From positions 1 through 55,530 of the forward strand of contig JANXYH010000160.1 in the NCBI GenBank assembly GCA_025350145.1: a stretch of DNA of 55,530 bases. Reading direction: 5' to 3'. The number at the start of each line of letters is the position of its first letter. The first letter of the stretch is position 1. Source of the DNA: Burkholderiales bacterium. GTDB lineage: Bacteria > Pseudomonadota > Gammaproteobacteria > Burkholderiales > Burkholderiaceae_C. The notes below the pieces were generated by a model that was not told where the DNA came from, did not search any database, and worked only from the letters and a program-made list of their open reading frames with translations. Position numbers and translations under genes: made by a program. Positions 26,897 to 36,081 of this stretch are shown here, in pieces.

Positions 26897-28555
26897 TCAA
26901 ACCGCCGGCTTGGGCTCCAGCGCCTGCAGCCGTTCGGCCAACTCCTTGACGGCATTGATCAGCACCGGGATCAGGCCGTCGTAGGCGATGCCCAGTTGCG
27001 ACTTGCCGGCGATTTCGGTGTCGTGCACCAGCTCGGCGATCACTGCCTGCACATCCTGGGCGATCAGGCCGATGGACCGCTTGGGGTTGTCCAGCGCCCG
27101 CCAGTTGAAGCTCACCGGTTGCAGCCGCAGCAACTCCTTCAGGCCCAGCGCCAGCGGCTCGATGTCACGCTTGGCGTTGCGGTCGGAGGTGGCGACCATC
27201 CGGCCGCCGACATTGAGTGTGGCGGCCACATTGAGCGTGTCCCAGACGCCCACCACCCGGCCGGCGGGGGTGCCGGTGCTGCGGCCCAGCACCATCAGGC
27301 AGTTGAAGTTGGCGGCGTTCTCGATCGCCGCCCAGCCGACGGTGTTGCCTATGCCGCTGTGGTTGTGGTCGGTGCGGGTGAAATACTGGTCCGAGTTGCC
27401 GGCATAGATGCTGCCGGCCACGTCCAGCGTGGCCTGCGGGGTGTCGGTGCCAATGCCGACCCGGCCGGTGCCGTCGAGCACCAGGTCGCGGAAGTTCCAG
27501 GGCTCGCGGATGAAGTACATCTTGTTCGAGTTGACATGGATCGCCCAGTCGTTGTGGTCGGTGTCGATGAAGTCGATCTGCGGCGAGCTGCCCTTGAGGG
27601 TCATCGTGCCGGCGCCGCTGAGCTTGGAGTCGGGATCCTTGGTGTTGCCGGTGGCGCGCAGGCCGCCGGCTACATCGAGCTTGAAGGCCGGGTCGCGCAG
27701 GCCTATGCCGACATTGCCTGAGGGCATCAGGGCGATGTGGTCGTCGGCGTCGTTGCTGATGCCCAGCTCCAGCGTCGTCGATTCGCCGCCACGGCTGAAA
27801 TAGCGCAGCCAGGCGCGGTCGCCACCGCCGCCGGCCGGGTCGGGCGGGAAGAACAGGCCGGCGTCCTCGCCCGGGCCAAAGCTGGGCATGATCGCGCCGC
27901 CGCGCACCTCCAGCCTGGCGCGCGGCGCGTCCGTGCCGATGCCGATGCTGCCGCTGCCATCGAGCACCAGGTCGGTGGTGACCCAGGGCTCGCGGACGAA
28001 GTGCATCTTGTTGGCGTTGACGCGGATCGCCCACTCGTTGCTGCCGGTGTCGAGAAAGTCCAGTTGCGGCGCATTGCCTTTGAGCATCAGGTTGCCGCCA
28101 TAGCTCAGCCGCGAATCGGGGTCGCGGCTGCTGTCGTGGTCGGCCCTCAGGCGCATCACCCCGGCCACGTCGACGGCCATCGCCGGGCTGAGCGTGCCTA
28201 TGCCCAGCCTGCCGCTGGCCTGGTCGATGAACAGCCGGCTGACGCCGCCGCCGTCACTGAAGCTCAGGCCCGCCCGGGCGGTGGCCGGGTCTGCCGGGTT
28301 GGCGCGCGGGTTCAGCGCCAAGGTCCAGGCCGGCGCCGGGTCGCTGAAGTTGCGGTAGAGGTTGAGCAGCTTCTTCTGGCTCAGGTCGTCTCCGTCGGCC
28401 TGCAATGACAAGGGCTCGCCGGGCAGCTTGGCGATGCCGTCCTCGCGCTGGTTCAGCCCGGCGTTGATCAGGTCTTCGAAGTTGCTGGCGGTCGGCACCG
28501 CGTTCTTCACGAAATAGCCCTTGAGCGTGTCACGGCCGGCTTTGTCAACTTTCAT
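26897..28555 (-). CDS. eCIS tail fibre with S74 intramolecular chaperone
   Basis: A 552-aa receptor-binding fibre candidate. Residues 1-75 (GRDTLKGYFVKNAVPTASNF onwards) are a conserved baseplate-anchor type segment. Two homologous segments follow (about 116-217 and 281-380), sharing DPDSKLS/DPDSRLS, QIDFIDT/QLDFLDT, NKMYFIREPW/NKMHFVREPW and the DLVLDG strand. The C-terminus is a peptidase S74 domain: TSDRNAKRDIEPL with the Ser457-Lys462 dyad, then PVSFNWR, IGLIAQDVQAVI and a terminal coiled coil. Such domains trimerise beta-helical fibres and then cleave themselves off just before the serine. It probably determines target-cell recognition. Homologues occur in phage fibres and endosialidases. 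Confidence 0.88.
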   Translation of the reverse strand: MKVDKAGRDTLKGYFVKNAVPTASNFEDLINAGLNQREDGIAKLPGEPLSLQADGDDLSQKKLLNLYRNFSDPAPAWTLALNPRANPADPATARAGLSFSDGGGVSRLFIDQASGRLGIGTLSPAMAVDVAGVMRLRADHDSSRDPDSRLSYGGNLMLKGNAPQLDFLDTGSNEWAIRVNANKMHFVREPWVTTDLVLDGSGSIGIGTDAPRARLEVRGGAIMPSFGPGEDAGLFFPPDPAGGGGDRAWLRYFSRGGESTTLELGISNDADDHIALMPSGNVGIGLRDPAFKLDVAGGLRATGNTKDPDSKLSGAGTMTLKGSSPQIDFIDTDHNDWAIHVNSNKMYFIREPWNFRDLVLDGTGRVGIGTDTPQATLDVAGSIYAGNSDQYFTRTDHNHSGIGNTVGWAAIENAANFNCLMVLGRSTGTPAGRVVGVWDTLNVAATLNVGGRMVATSDRNAKRDIEPLALGLKELLRLQPVSFNWRALDNPKRSIGLIAQDVQAVIAELVHDTEIAGKSQLGIAYDGLIPVLINAVKELAERLQALEPKPAV

Positions 28556-28600
28556 GGCGGTCTCTCCTGGGGAAAATTTGGCGGTGCAATTTGGGCGGGC

Positions 28601-31600
28601 TCATGACACGATGAAATCCAGCTCGATCTTCATGTAGTTGATGCCGGCAAAGCCCTCGACCCGGTAGTCGGCGCTGGCGATGACATCGAACTCATGCTGC
28701 AGCGCGGCCACCAGCACGGCGTCGGGGCGGTCGACGCTGGCGTGGTAGTCCGGCGCCTCGGGCACGAGCGTGTCCTTGCCGTCCAGGGTCATGAACAAAC
28801 GCAGCTCGGCGACGTAATCGACATAGTCGCGCTCGTCGATGAAGTCGATGATGCTGTTGGCGTAGATCGCCCCGCCCAGCGTCAGGTCGGCGCCTTCGTC
28901 GTAGGCCCAAGGCGAGAGGAAGCGGTTGAGCTCGTCGTTGAGCCGCTGGCGGGCGAAGCCCAGGTCCTGGCCGGCGGCAAAGCGCACGCCGCAGCGCACC
29001 TTCAGCGGCACGAAGAAGGCATTGCGCACCCGCAGGCTGGCGAATGCCGGGGTCTTGTCGGCGAGGAAGCGCTCGATCTCGCGCAGCAGATCGGCCGGCG
29101 CCTTGGGCTCGAACGGGTCGAGCGGAAAGTTGTGGCTGATGTCGGGCACGACGATCAGCTCCACCTGGCCGGGCAGGGCCTGCGGCCCCGGGCGCAGGCA
29201 GCGCACCTGGTGCAGTTGCGGAAAGTGCTCCAGCACCAGGCGCTCGTAGTCCCAGGGCGAGAGCGCGCGCTGCTTGTGGCGCAGCCGCTCCGATACCCGC
29301 AGATTGAAGTCGGCGCTGGCCTCGGCCGGCTTGCCGCCGAACGAGCTGTAGGGCTGCAGCAGCTTGGCCACGCCGGCCAGCGGCTGGCGCAGCGCGCTGA
29401 TGCTGCCCGGCGGCAAGGGGCTGGCCAGGTGCTGGTCGGCGCCGTCCAGGGCGACGCCGCTGGCCAGCAGCGCGTTGGGGTGGATCGCCACCATGTCGCA
29501 GGCCCCGGCAGTGGCCCGGTCCATCGCCAGGCGCAGCCAGTACAGCCCGCCCGGCGCCTGGCCAGCGCCCGGCAAACGGCGGCTGGGCGCGACCGGGCGC
29601 AGGGCCAGCCTGGCGATGCCCGAGTTGATCAGCCCGCGGCTGCCGTCTTCGAGCAGGGCGCCGTCTTGCAGATCGACCCAGCGGTCGCCATCCAGGCAGG
29701 CCCAGCGCAGCGGGCCGGGCGGCAGGTCGGGGTCGGCGCTGCCCTCGGCGACTTGCAGCAGCAGCGACAGCGTCAGCGGCGCCTGGACACCGGCCAGGCC
29801 GATGTAGAGCGCGCCTTCGCCAGGGTACTGCGGCAGCAGCGGCAGGGACTCGGGGTGGGCCGGCGGCTGGCCATCGGCGTCTGGCTCGAGCTCGGCGGCG
29901 GCCGGGGCGCTGCCGAAAGGGTGCAGATGGATCAGGCCCAGGCCGGCACTGGCCGGCGCGGCGGACAGATCGGCGACCGCAAGTTCGACCGAGGCGCGGT
30001 AGTCCAGGCTCAGGCTTTTGAGTTTGGGGGTGTAGGGCGGGCAGAGCAGGAACTGGGTCGGCGAGGGCTTGCCACCGGCGGCGAGGAAGCTGGCCATGGC
30101 CATCGCCGTCTGCAGCGCCAGGGCCGGGTAGACGCTGTGCTGGAAGTCGCCGGCCAGCTCCCACACCAGGCAGCGGCTCCAGTCGGCGACATCCTTGCCG
30201 GCGATGCGCGCGGTGGCGGCCGAGCCGGGGTCGGCCGGCAGGGCGATGCCGCGCACCACTTCGGCGCCGCTGTCGGCATCGAAAAAGGCCATCGCTGCGG
30301 TCGCCGGGGCAAACAGGCTGCCGTCCTTGAAGCCGACCCTGGCGTTGAAGCTGCTGGCGTCCAGAGCGCCCTTGTAGTTGAGGTACTGGTCCTTGAGGCT
30401 GGCCGGTGCGCCCAGCCAGGTGAACCTCAGGGTCAGCGCGTCCAGCGACTTGGCCACCAGTTCGGGGTGGCCGATGCGCAACCGGGCGCCGGCCGCCGGC
30501 TGGACCCCAAAGGGCTCGAACGGCTTGTGGGCATCGAGCACGGCAATGTCATTGCGCAGCATCAGGCTGCTCAGGCCGTTGACCGCCACCGCCAGGCTCA
30601 GGCGCGCCAGCCGGATTCGCTGCAACTCGGGGTAGGCGCTGACCCAGGCCTGCTCGCTGGCCCGCCAGCTCGGCCGCAGCATCACCCGCAGCAGCGGCGT
30701 GTCGGCGTCCAGGCCATGCAGGGCCTGCCGCGCCGGCACGATCGCCGGCGCCTTGGCGTCCAGCGTCAGCGTCAGCACCAGTTGCCGCAGCGCGGCGGTG
30801 ATGGCGGTGGCGACGCCGGCCACCGCCGGATAGCCGCCCATGTCGGGACCGCTCCAGGAGATGTCGCAGGCCGCATCGACCCAGGCCTGGGCGCCGCTGA
30901 GCTGGACCAGGAACGGGTTGACGCTGGCGTGGCTGACGCTGTCGGGCAGGTCCGGGGCCAGGAGCTGGCGCAGGACAGCCGGGTCAAAGCCCTCGGCCAG
31001 GCAACCCAGCCGCAGCGTGAGCGTGCGCCTGCCCTCGGCCAGCGCCAACAAGGGGCTGGCGACGGCCCAGCCGATCAGCGCTGGCGGGCTGCTGGCCGGG
31101 TCGCTGGCGGCGGCGGCGCTGCCAAAGGTTTTCCAGCGCGGCGCCGATTGCCCCGGGTCGGCCTTGGCCAGCACCTGGCTGGCGTCGGCGGCGGCGTAGA
31201 GGTGGCGCCAGACCCGCTGCTCGGCCAAGGGCAGGACGAAGGCCTCGCGGTTGCGCTGCGCCAGCTCCAGCGCGGTGGCTATCCTGGCCCAGTCCAGGCT
31301 GGCGGCGGCCGGCGCCGGGCTGGCGGCTATGGCGCCGATGTACTGCGCATCGGCAGCGTTCAGGCGCAGGCCGGACAGCGCGGCGATGGCGTCGCGCAGC
31401 CCCAGCGACTGGCCCAGCACGGTGAGCAGCATCGCCGCCAGTGCGGCCGGGGCGTCGTTGGCGGCAATGCCGGCCGCCGCCGCATCGCTGAGCCGGCCGC
31501 GGCGTAGCCGGTAGACCTGGTTCTCATGGGCAGATGAGCAGAGCCCGTAGGCCTGGTCCCAGTCGCCGGGAGCGACATCGCCCAGCGCTGCGCGCCGGCC

Positions 31601-33031
31601 CAGGTTCAGCAGGTAGTCGATCTGCTCGGCCGAGAGATTGAACCAGGCTTCGATCGCCGCAAACCCGGCCTGGAAGCCGTCCAGGCCCTCGGCCGGCTTG
31701 AACCCGAGTGCCGCCGCCAACAGCGCATCGACATCGCGCAGCGCGCGTTGGGCCTCGGGCAGGCGGGCGTCCGGATTGCCGAGCTTCAGGCGCAGCGCCG
31801 CTTCGACGCTGGCGATGATCTGCGACCAGTCGGCGTCGATGTCGGCCTTCAGGCCCATCAGCTCGCGGAACGCGGGCAGCGGCATGAACAGCCGGTCGGT
31901 GACGAAGCTGCGCACAGTGGCCTGGTCGCTCAGCACCGCGTAAGCCTGCTCGGCGCTTTTGACCTCGGGCAGGCCGTCGTAATAGTGGCCGTATTGGGCC
32001 AATGTCAGGCCCAGGGCCTGGCACAGGTTGGCGACGAAATCATCGACCCGCAGCGGCTTCAGGGTGAACGGTTTGGGCGCGGCGCGGGCCTGGCCGGCAG
32101 CCTCGATCAGCCGGTTGATGCGCACCCACTGCGCCGGCTCCAGCGCCTTGCGCCTGGCGCGCAGGGCGATCAGGCTGCGGTAGCTGTCGAACAGCGGCAT
32201 GAACAGCTCGGCGCCGACGCGGCGCAGCCGGTCGTGCGCCGCCAGCAGGTGCTCAAAGGCTATCGCCGTGCCGGCCGGCGCAGGAATGGCGGCAGCGCCG
32301 GCCACGCCGGCCCAGATCGGCGTGGCCAGCGCCCCGCCGGGCTCGGGCCGGCCGAGGGCGATGCGCAACATCGCGACGAAGGCGTCGCTGCGGCTGCCGC
32401 CGATGTGGAACTGCAGGCTGGCCTCGCGCAGGCCGGTCTGGCGGATGTCGGCGCGCAGCGATTTCAGCGCCGCCACCCGCACCGGGTGCAGCACCAGGGC
32501 TTGCGGGCTGCGGTAGAGCCGGTCCCGGCCGAGCTTGTCCTGGCCGGCGTTGAACAGGCTGCCGGCCGGCAACAGCGCGCTGGCCGAACGGGCATCGACC
32601 TGCGCCAGCAGATGGACCTGGTCGGGCACAGCCGGCTTGCGCACCATCTGCAGCACCTGGCGGTAGTGGTGCTCAAGGTGGCGGCGGCCGAAGTCGTTGA
32701 GCTGGTCCCGCGCCAGATCGAGCAGGTCGATGAAGGCCAGCAGCAGCGCCACATGTGGCCGGGCATAGACCGCGGCGCGCTCGGCCGGCAGGCGCGCCGG
32801 ATCGGCCAGCGCGGTCAGCGCCTCCAGCAGCAGCGCCGGCTCGGGCAGCAGCGCCCGCCAGTCGCCTGCGGCGCGGCCGCTGTCGTCGGTGTAGACCAGC
32901 TCGCGGCTGAGGGCCTGGACAAAGGCCAGCAGGTCGAGCGCGCTGCGGCCATCGACCGGGGCGCTGGCGGGGTCCAGCGCCGGCCAGCGGCGGCCGGCCT
33001 GGCTGCATCCGTCAGCGCCCATGCCGGCCAT
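28601..33031 (-). CDS. Large eCIS baseplate J-like protein (Afp11/Pvc11-like)
   Basis: A 1476-aa baseplate protein. The C-terminal third carries the typical gpJ-like segment: RVSERLRHKQRALSPWDYER, LVLEHFPQLHQVRCLRP and a LIVVPDISHNFPLDPFEPK region, followed by a domain with VRCGVRFAAGQDLGFARQRL. The N-terminal two thirds are alpha-helical and poorly conserved. It starts 3 bp after the spike-tip stop codon, with an alternative ATG three codons in. It would connect the inner baseplate hub to the outer ring. Much longer than compact phage J proteins; no frameshift seen. Confidence 0.85.
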   Translation of the reverse strand: MAGMGADGCSQAGRRWPALDPASAPVDGRSALDLLAFVQALSRELVYTDDSGRAAGDWRALLPEPALLLEALTALADPARLPAERAAVYARPHVALLLAFIDLLDLARDQLNDFGRRHLEHHYRQVLQMVRKPAVPDQVHLLAQVDARSASALLPAGSLFNAGQDKLGRDRLYRSPQALVLHPVRVAALKSLRADIRQTGLREASLQFHIGGSRSDAFVAMLRIALGRPEPGGALATPIWAGVAGAAAIPAPAGTAIAFEHLLAAHDRLRRVGAELFMPLFDSYRSLIALRARRKALEPAQWVRINRLIEAAGQARAAPKPFTLKPLRVDDFVANLCQALGLTLAQYGHYYDGLPEVKSAEQAYAVLSDQATVRSFVTDRLFMPLPAFRELMGLKADIDADWSQIIASVEAALRLKLGNPDARLPEAQRALRDVDALLAAALGFKPAEGLDGFQAGFAAIEAWFNLSAEQIDYLLNLGRRAALGDVAPGDWDQAYGLCSSAHENQVYRLRRGRLSDAAAAGIAANDAPAALAAMLLTVLGQSLGLRDAIAALSGLRLNAADAQYIGAIAASPAPAAASLDWARIATALELAQRNREAFVLPLAEQRVWRHLYAAADASQVLAKADPGQSAPRWKTFGSAAAASDPASSPPALIGWAVASPLLALAEGRRTLTLRLGCLAEGFDPAVLRQLLAPDLPDSVSHASVNPFLVQLSGAQAWVDAACDISWSGPDMGGYPAVAGVATAITAALRQLVLTLTLDAKAPAIVPARQALHGLDADTPLLRVMLRPSWRASEQAWVSAYPELQRIRLARLSLAVAVNGLSSLMLRNDIAVLDAHKPFEPFGVQPAAGARLRIGHPELVAKSLDALTLRFTWLGAPASLKDQYLNYKGALDASSFNARVGFKDGSLFAPATAAMAFFDADSGAEVVRGIALPADPGSAATARIAGKDVADWSRCLVWELAGDFQHSVYPALALQTAMAMASFLAAGGKPSPTQFLLCPPYTPKLKSLSLDYRASVELAVADLSAAPASAGLGLIHLHPFGSAPAAAELEPDADGQPPAHPESLPLLPQYPGEGALYIGLAGVQAPLTLSLLLQVAEGSADPDLPPGPLRWACLDGDRWVDLQDGALLEDGSRGLINSGIARLALRPVAPSRRLPGAGQAPGGLYWLRLAMDRATAGACDMVAIHPNALLASGVALDGADQHLASPLPPGSISALRQPLAGVAKLLQPYSSFGGKPAEASADFNLRVSERLRHKQRALSPWDYERLVLEHFPQLHQVRCLRPGPQALPGQVELIVVPDISHNFPLDPFEPKAPADLLREIERFLADKTPAFASLRVRNAFFVPLKVRCGVRFAAGQDLGFARQRLNDELNRFLSPWAYDEGADLTLGGAIYANSIIDFIDERDYVDYVAELRLFMTLDGKDTLVPEAPDYHASVDRPDAVLVAALQHEFDVIASADYRVEGFAGINYMKIELDFIVS

Positions 33032-33034
33032 CGC

Positions 33035-33466
33035 TCAGGTCCCCTTCACAACGAGGTTGGTCGAGATGAAGCTGCCCTGGCCGCCGCTGTAGAGCGGGGT
33101 GGCGTCGGGCACCGGCCCGCCCGGCGTGGGCTGCTGCGCTGGCGACTGGACCTCGAACTTGGCGCTGAAGTTGCCGCCCTTGAGCAACACCGGCGTGCCG
33201 CCGACCCGGGTGTGACTGGCCTTCTGGTCGCCGGCCAGGGCGTCGATCTTGAGCGTGCCGGTGCCGGGGACGACGAACGGCGGCGCGGTGTACATGCAGC
33301 CCGCCACCTGCACCTGCTTCTCGTCACCGTCGATCGCGACTTTCTTGCCGCCGACCTTGGCCTTGCCGCTGGCCGCGAGTTGGCCGGGCAGGACCACCAC
33401 CGTGGCCGCGCCGAAGTTCGGCAGGAACAGTACCTGGTCCTGGTCGATCAGCAGGGTATCGGTCAT
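33035..33466 (-). CDS. eCIS spike-tip protein (PAAR-like, Afp10/Pvc10 position)
   Basis: A 143-aa small beta-rich protein. Between the gp25 and baseplate J genes the Afp/PVC order has the spike tip that caps VgrG. Sequence features fit: GCMYTAPPFVVPGTGTLKI and a C-terminal GQGSFISTNLVVKGT. No classical PAAR triplets are visible, so the fold is inferred from position and size. It begins 143 bp after the gp25 stop; repeat copy A1 fills most of that gap. Confidence 0.7.
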   Translation of the reverse strand: MTDTLLIDQDQVLFLPNFGAATVVVLPGQLAASGKAKVGGKKVAIDGDEKQVQVAGCMYTAPPFVVPGTGTLKIDALAGDQKASHTRVGGTPVLLKGGNFSAKFEVQSPAQQPTPGGPVPDATPLYSGGQGSFISTNLVVKGT

Positions 33467-33525
33467 CAGCCTAACCTCCGCCCTTGAAGGGCTCCGGTAT
33501 GAGCGCTTGGGAGCGGCCCGGCGCG

Positions 33526-33613
33526 CTCATGAGCGCCCCCAGGCGGCGGCAAAGGCCCGCCGCCGCCCCCCGAGGGGGTGAGTCAACTCGGGAGCGGCCC
33601 TTCGTTGACTCAT
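33526..33613. repeat. Repeat A, copy 1 (88 bp)
   Basis: Near-identical to 36082-36170 and in the same orientation; the only difference I see is one missing T in a GGGGGT(T)GAGTC stretch. On the minus strand it starts at the gp25 stop codon. Contains the inverted repeat GAGTCAAC / GTTGACTC, a CCCCC-TC-GGGGGG stem and GGCGGCGG / CCGCCGCC arms, so the transcript can form three hairpins. Confidence 0.9.
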
Positions 33614-34017
33614 CCGTTGGCCTCGCGCAGGTAGAACGGGTAGACCAGGTTGTAGCGGCTGTTGGTGGCGCGCACGCTGTAGTCGATCTGCACCAGCAGC
33701 AGGCCATCGCCGGCCTGTTCGTCGGACACCTCGACCTCGTTGAGCCGCACCCTGGGCTCGTGCAGCAGGATCGCCGCACCGACCAGGTCGCGGACCCGGC
33801 CGACCAGGCCCGGGGTGATCTCCTCGAACAGGAACTCGTTGAGGTCGCAGCCAAAGTCGGGCCGCATCACCCGCTCGCCACGGCGGGTGGCCAGCAGCAG
33901 GCCCAGGCTCTGGGCGATGTCGTCCTCGCCCGCGACGCACAGCACTTCGGCGCCGTCGGCCGAAAAACTCGGCGGAAAGCCCCAGCCGCGGCCGAGGAAA
34001 TTGGCGTCGTCTGCCAT
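33610..34017 (-). CDS. eCIS gp25-like baseplate wedge protein (Afp9/Pvc9-like)
   Basis: A 135-aa protein of the GPW/gp25 family. Diagnostic segments: FLGRGWGFPPSF near the N-terminus, a central LGLLLATRRGERVMRPDFGC and DLNEFLFEEITPG. It forms part of the inner baseplate and links sheath to baseplate. The ATG at 34017 is separated from the preceding stop codon at 34177 by 159 bp consisting almost entirely of two 79-bp repeats. Its stop codon lies inside repeat A copy 1. Confidence 0.93.
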   Translation of the reverse strand: MADDANFLGRGWGFPPSFSADGAEVLCVAGEDDIAQSLGLLLATRRGERVMRPDFGCDLNEFLFEEITPGLVGRVRDLVGAAILLHEPRVRLNEVEVSDEQAGDGLLLVQIDYSVRATNSRYNLVYPFYLREANG

Positions 34018-34018
34018 C

Positions 34019-34176
34019 TCAGTACCGCCCGGCCGTTCCGAAGGTACTGAGCGCCCCCTCGGGGGGCAGCGAGCGAAGCGAGCGTGGGGGTTTCATTTCA
34101 GTACCGCCCGGCCGTTCCGAAGGTACTGAGCGCCCCCTCGGGGGGCAGCGAGCGAAGCGAGCGTGGGGGTTTCATT
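34019..34176. repeat. Repeat B: perfect tandem duplication, 2 x 79 bp
   Basis: 34019-34097 and 34098-34176 are identical by eye. Each unit has TCAGTACC / GGTACTGA arms around a 14-nt GC loop, then GCGCCCCCTCGGGGGGC and GAGCGAAGCGAGC. The array fills the gap between the 64-aa gene and gp25, ending directly at the former's stop codon. Related GC-rich intergenic elements are common in Comamonadaceae-type genomes. Confidence 0.92.
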
Positions 34177-34371
34177 TCAGGCGGCGGGTTTGGCGGCCTC
34201 GGCAGGGGCCGATGGGATCTGCGCCGCTGCCTGGCTCTGGATCCGCGCCACCAGGTTGTAGACCCGGGCAAATGGCAGGGCGCCTACGGCTTCGAGCAGC
34301 AGGTTGACCTCGTCCAGGTTCAGGCGCAGGTGGATCTCGGCGGCGGCCGCAGCGGGGTTGGGCTTGCTCAT
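34177..34371 (-). CDS. Conserved-looking small eCIS protein of unknown function
   Basis: A 64-aa protein starting MSKPNPAAAAAEIHLRLNLD. The middle (LRLNLDEVNLLLEAVGALPF then ARVYNLVARIQSQA) is amphipathic helical and resembles small uncharacterised proteins with an LxEVNxxLEALGxxPF pattern that I recall from other bacteria. It lies 30 bp after the vgrG stop and before gp25, so it is inside the structural operon and likely to be a minor particle component or assembly factor. Ala/Pro-rich termini look unstructured. No function can be assigned. Confidence 0.72.
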   Translation of the reverse strand: MSKPNPAAAAAEIHLRLNLDEVNLLLEAVGALPFARVYNLVARIQSQAAAQIPSAPAEAAKPAA

Positions 34372-34401
34372 GTCGGGGCTGGGTGGGTAGTTGGTTGGGG
34401 G

Positions 34402-36048
34402 TTATTTCAGGTCGATGCTGCTGCCGCTGATCTCGACCGCGCCATCGGCGGCGTTGACCTTGAAGTCTTTGTTGGTGGACAGGGTGATGCCTTTGCTGTC
34501 CATCACCAGGCTGTTGCCGTCGCCGTCGGACAGCTTGATCTGACCGGCCTTGTCGTCGAGCAGCAACTCGCGCTTGCCCGGGGTGCGGATGAAGATCTGC
34601 GGCTGGTCGCCGTCGATAAAGCCGATCTCGTTGCCCGATTTGCTGAACCAGCCCTTGGCCGGCTTGCCGTCCTGCGGCTGGTCATAGGGCGGGTGCGGCG
34701 GCTGCTTGGCCGAGTACAGGCTGCCCAGCACCACCGGCTGGCGCGGGTCGTCGTTGAAGAAGCCGACCACGACCTCGTCGCCGACCTCGGGCCAGAAGCT
34801 CATGCCACGGCCGTCGCCCGCGTCGGGGCTGGCCCAGCGCGCCCACACCGGCGCGGCATCGGCGCCCAGCAGCGGCAGCCTCAGGCTGACCCGCAGCGAT
34901 TTGTCCGGGTCGTCCTGGACCGAGGCGACGATGCCGATCTGCAGGCCGCTGACCGCCGGCAGCAAGGCCGCAGCGGGTGCGGCCGAGGCCTGGGCGTCGT
35001 CGATCAGGCCGTCGCCGGCCAGCCCGATTTGCAGGTCAGTGACCCACAGGCCTTCTTCGATGCGGTGGGCCACGCCGCTGACCAGCGCCCGGCCATTGAA
35101 GCGCAGGCCCATGCCAGAGAGCTCAACGATGTCCAGCGGCAGCAGCGCGCCATTGCCGGCCAAGCTGACGCTGCCGCGCAGCATGGCCATGCGTGAGCGC
35201 GTCAACTGGCCGTCGGCCCAGTCCTGCAGCTCGGTCTGGGCCATGGCGGCGAACTGCCCCAGCTTGCGCTTGGCCAGCCCCAGGCTGCTGGCCGCCGCCG
35301 CGCCTTTGAGGTTGCCCTGCGCCGGCTCGGCCTTGGCCGCGCCGCTCGCCGACAAGACCTCCTGCTTGGCCATGTCCCAAGCCTGGGCATCGACGCCCGG
35401 GGTCTGGTCGGCGGCGTCGCATTCCAGGTCCCAGTCGTAGACCTCGTCCAGGCCGAATTCCAGCTTCAGCTTGGCCTGGCCGTCCAGGCTGGGGGCGCGC
35501 ACCGAGACCGCGCCATCGACCACCAACACCTGTCGCCCCAGCGCTTGCGCGCGGCTGAGCATGAAATCCCAGTCGCTGCACTGGTACTGGACCAGCGCCG
35601 GGTGCTGGTGGCTGCTGCTGTCGACCGTGCCGCTGGCCAGCCCGGCGTCGCCTATCAAGCGGCTGAAGGCGTCGGCGTCGGTCATGTTTTGATGGACGGC
35701 GCTCTTGCGGCCACGGGTCAGCGCCAGCGCCTTGTCCTTGAGCTCGACATGCAGCAGGCAGCCGCGGTTGCTGACCTGCAGGCTGTGGCGCGCCACCTTG
35801 CCCTTGAAGATCACCGCCTCGCTGCTCGGCTGGTCCTCCCACCTGGCCTTGATCTCGATCTCGGCGCCAGGGGCAAAGGTGGCGGCGTCGCTGAGCGGAA
35901 ATTTGCGCTGGGCGATGTCGCCGTCGATGAAGCTCAGCCGCGCCGTGGGCAGCTTGTTCAGCTCGCGACGGGTGTGCACCGCCAGCAGCTCGATCTCATG
36001 GCCTATGGCCGCTCCGTTGCTCGACACCGTCACCGTCACCACGCCCAT
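34402..36048 (-). CDS. eCIS VgrG-like spike/hub protein (Afp8/Pvc8-like)
   Basis: A 548-aa protein combining a gp27-like hub and gp5-like needle. N-terminal hub: IEIKARWEDQPSSEAVIFKG and VQYQCSDWDFMLSRAQALG. The OB-fold region has GIVASVQDDPDKSLRVSLRL then WARWASPDAGDGRGMSFWPE and DEVVVGFFNDDPRQPVVLGS, which are typical of VgrG/Gp5. The C-terminus is a short beta-helix with a repeated KLSDGDGNSLVMDSKGITLS character. The start at 36048 (MGVVTVTVSS) is chosen because sequence upstream is repeat-derived. No C-terminal effector extension. Confidence 0.93.
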   Translation of the reverse strand: MGVVTVTVSSNGAAIGHEIELLAVHTRRELNKLPTARLSFIDGDIAQRKFPLSDAATFAPGAEIEIKARWEDQPSSEAVIFKGKVARHSLQVSNRGCLLHVELKDKALALTRGRKSAVHQNMTDADAFSRLIGDAGLASGTVDSSSHQHPALVQYQCSDWDFMLSRAQALGRQVLVVDGAVSVRAPSLDGQAKLKLEFGLDEVYDWDLECDAADQTPGVDAQAWDMAKQEVLSASGAAKAEPAQGNLKGAAAASSLGLAKRKLGQFAAMAQTELQDWADGQLTRSRMAMLRGSVSLAGNGALLPLDIVELSGMGLRFNGRALVSGVAHRIEEGLWVTDLQIGLAGDGLIDDAQASAAPAAALLPAVSGLQIGIVASVQDDPDKSLRVSLRLPLLGADAAPVWARWASPDAGDGRGMSFWPEVGDEVVVGFFNDDPRQPVVLGSLYSAKQPPHPPYDQPQDGKPAKGWFSKSGNEIGFIDGDQPQIFIRTPGKRELLLDDKAGQIKLSDGDGNSLVMDSKGITLSTNKDFKVNAADGAVEISGSSIDLK

Positions 36049-36081
36049 GGCCGCTCCCAGCGCCGCACCGGCGCGCTGCGG

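Noticed and set aside
33467-33609. CRISPR array from the repeats in the eCIS operon
   Set aside because: Repeats are few, 79-89 bp long, tandem or far apart, without spacers or cas genes.
34372-34401. Additional short gene between the 64-aa gene and vgrG
   Set aside because: The 30-bp gap is too short and shows no start/stop pair.
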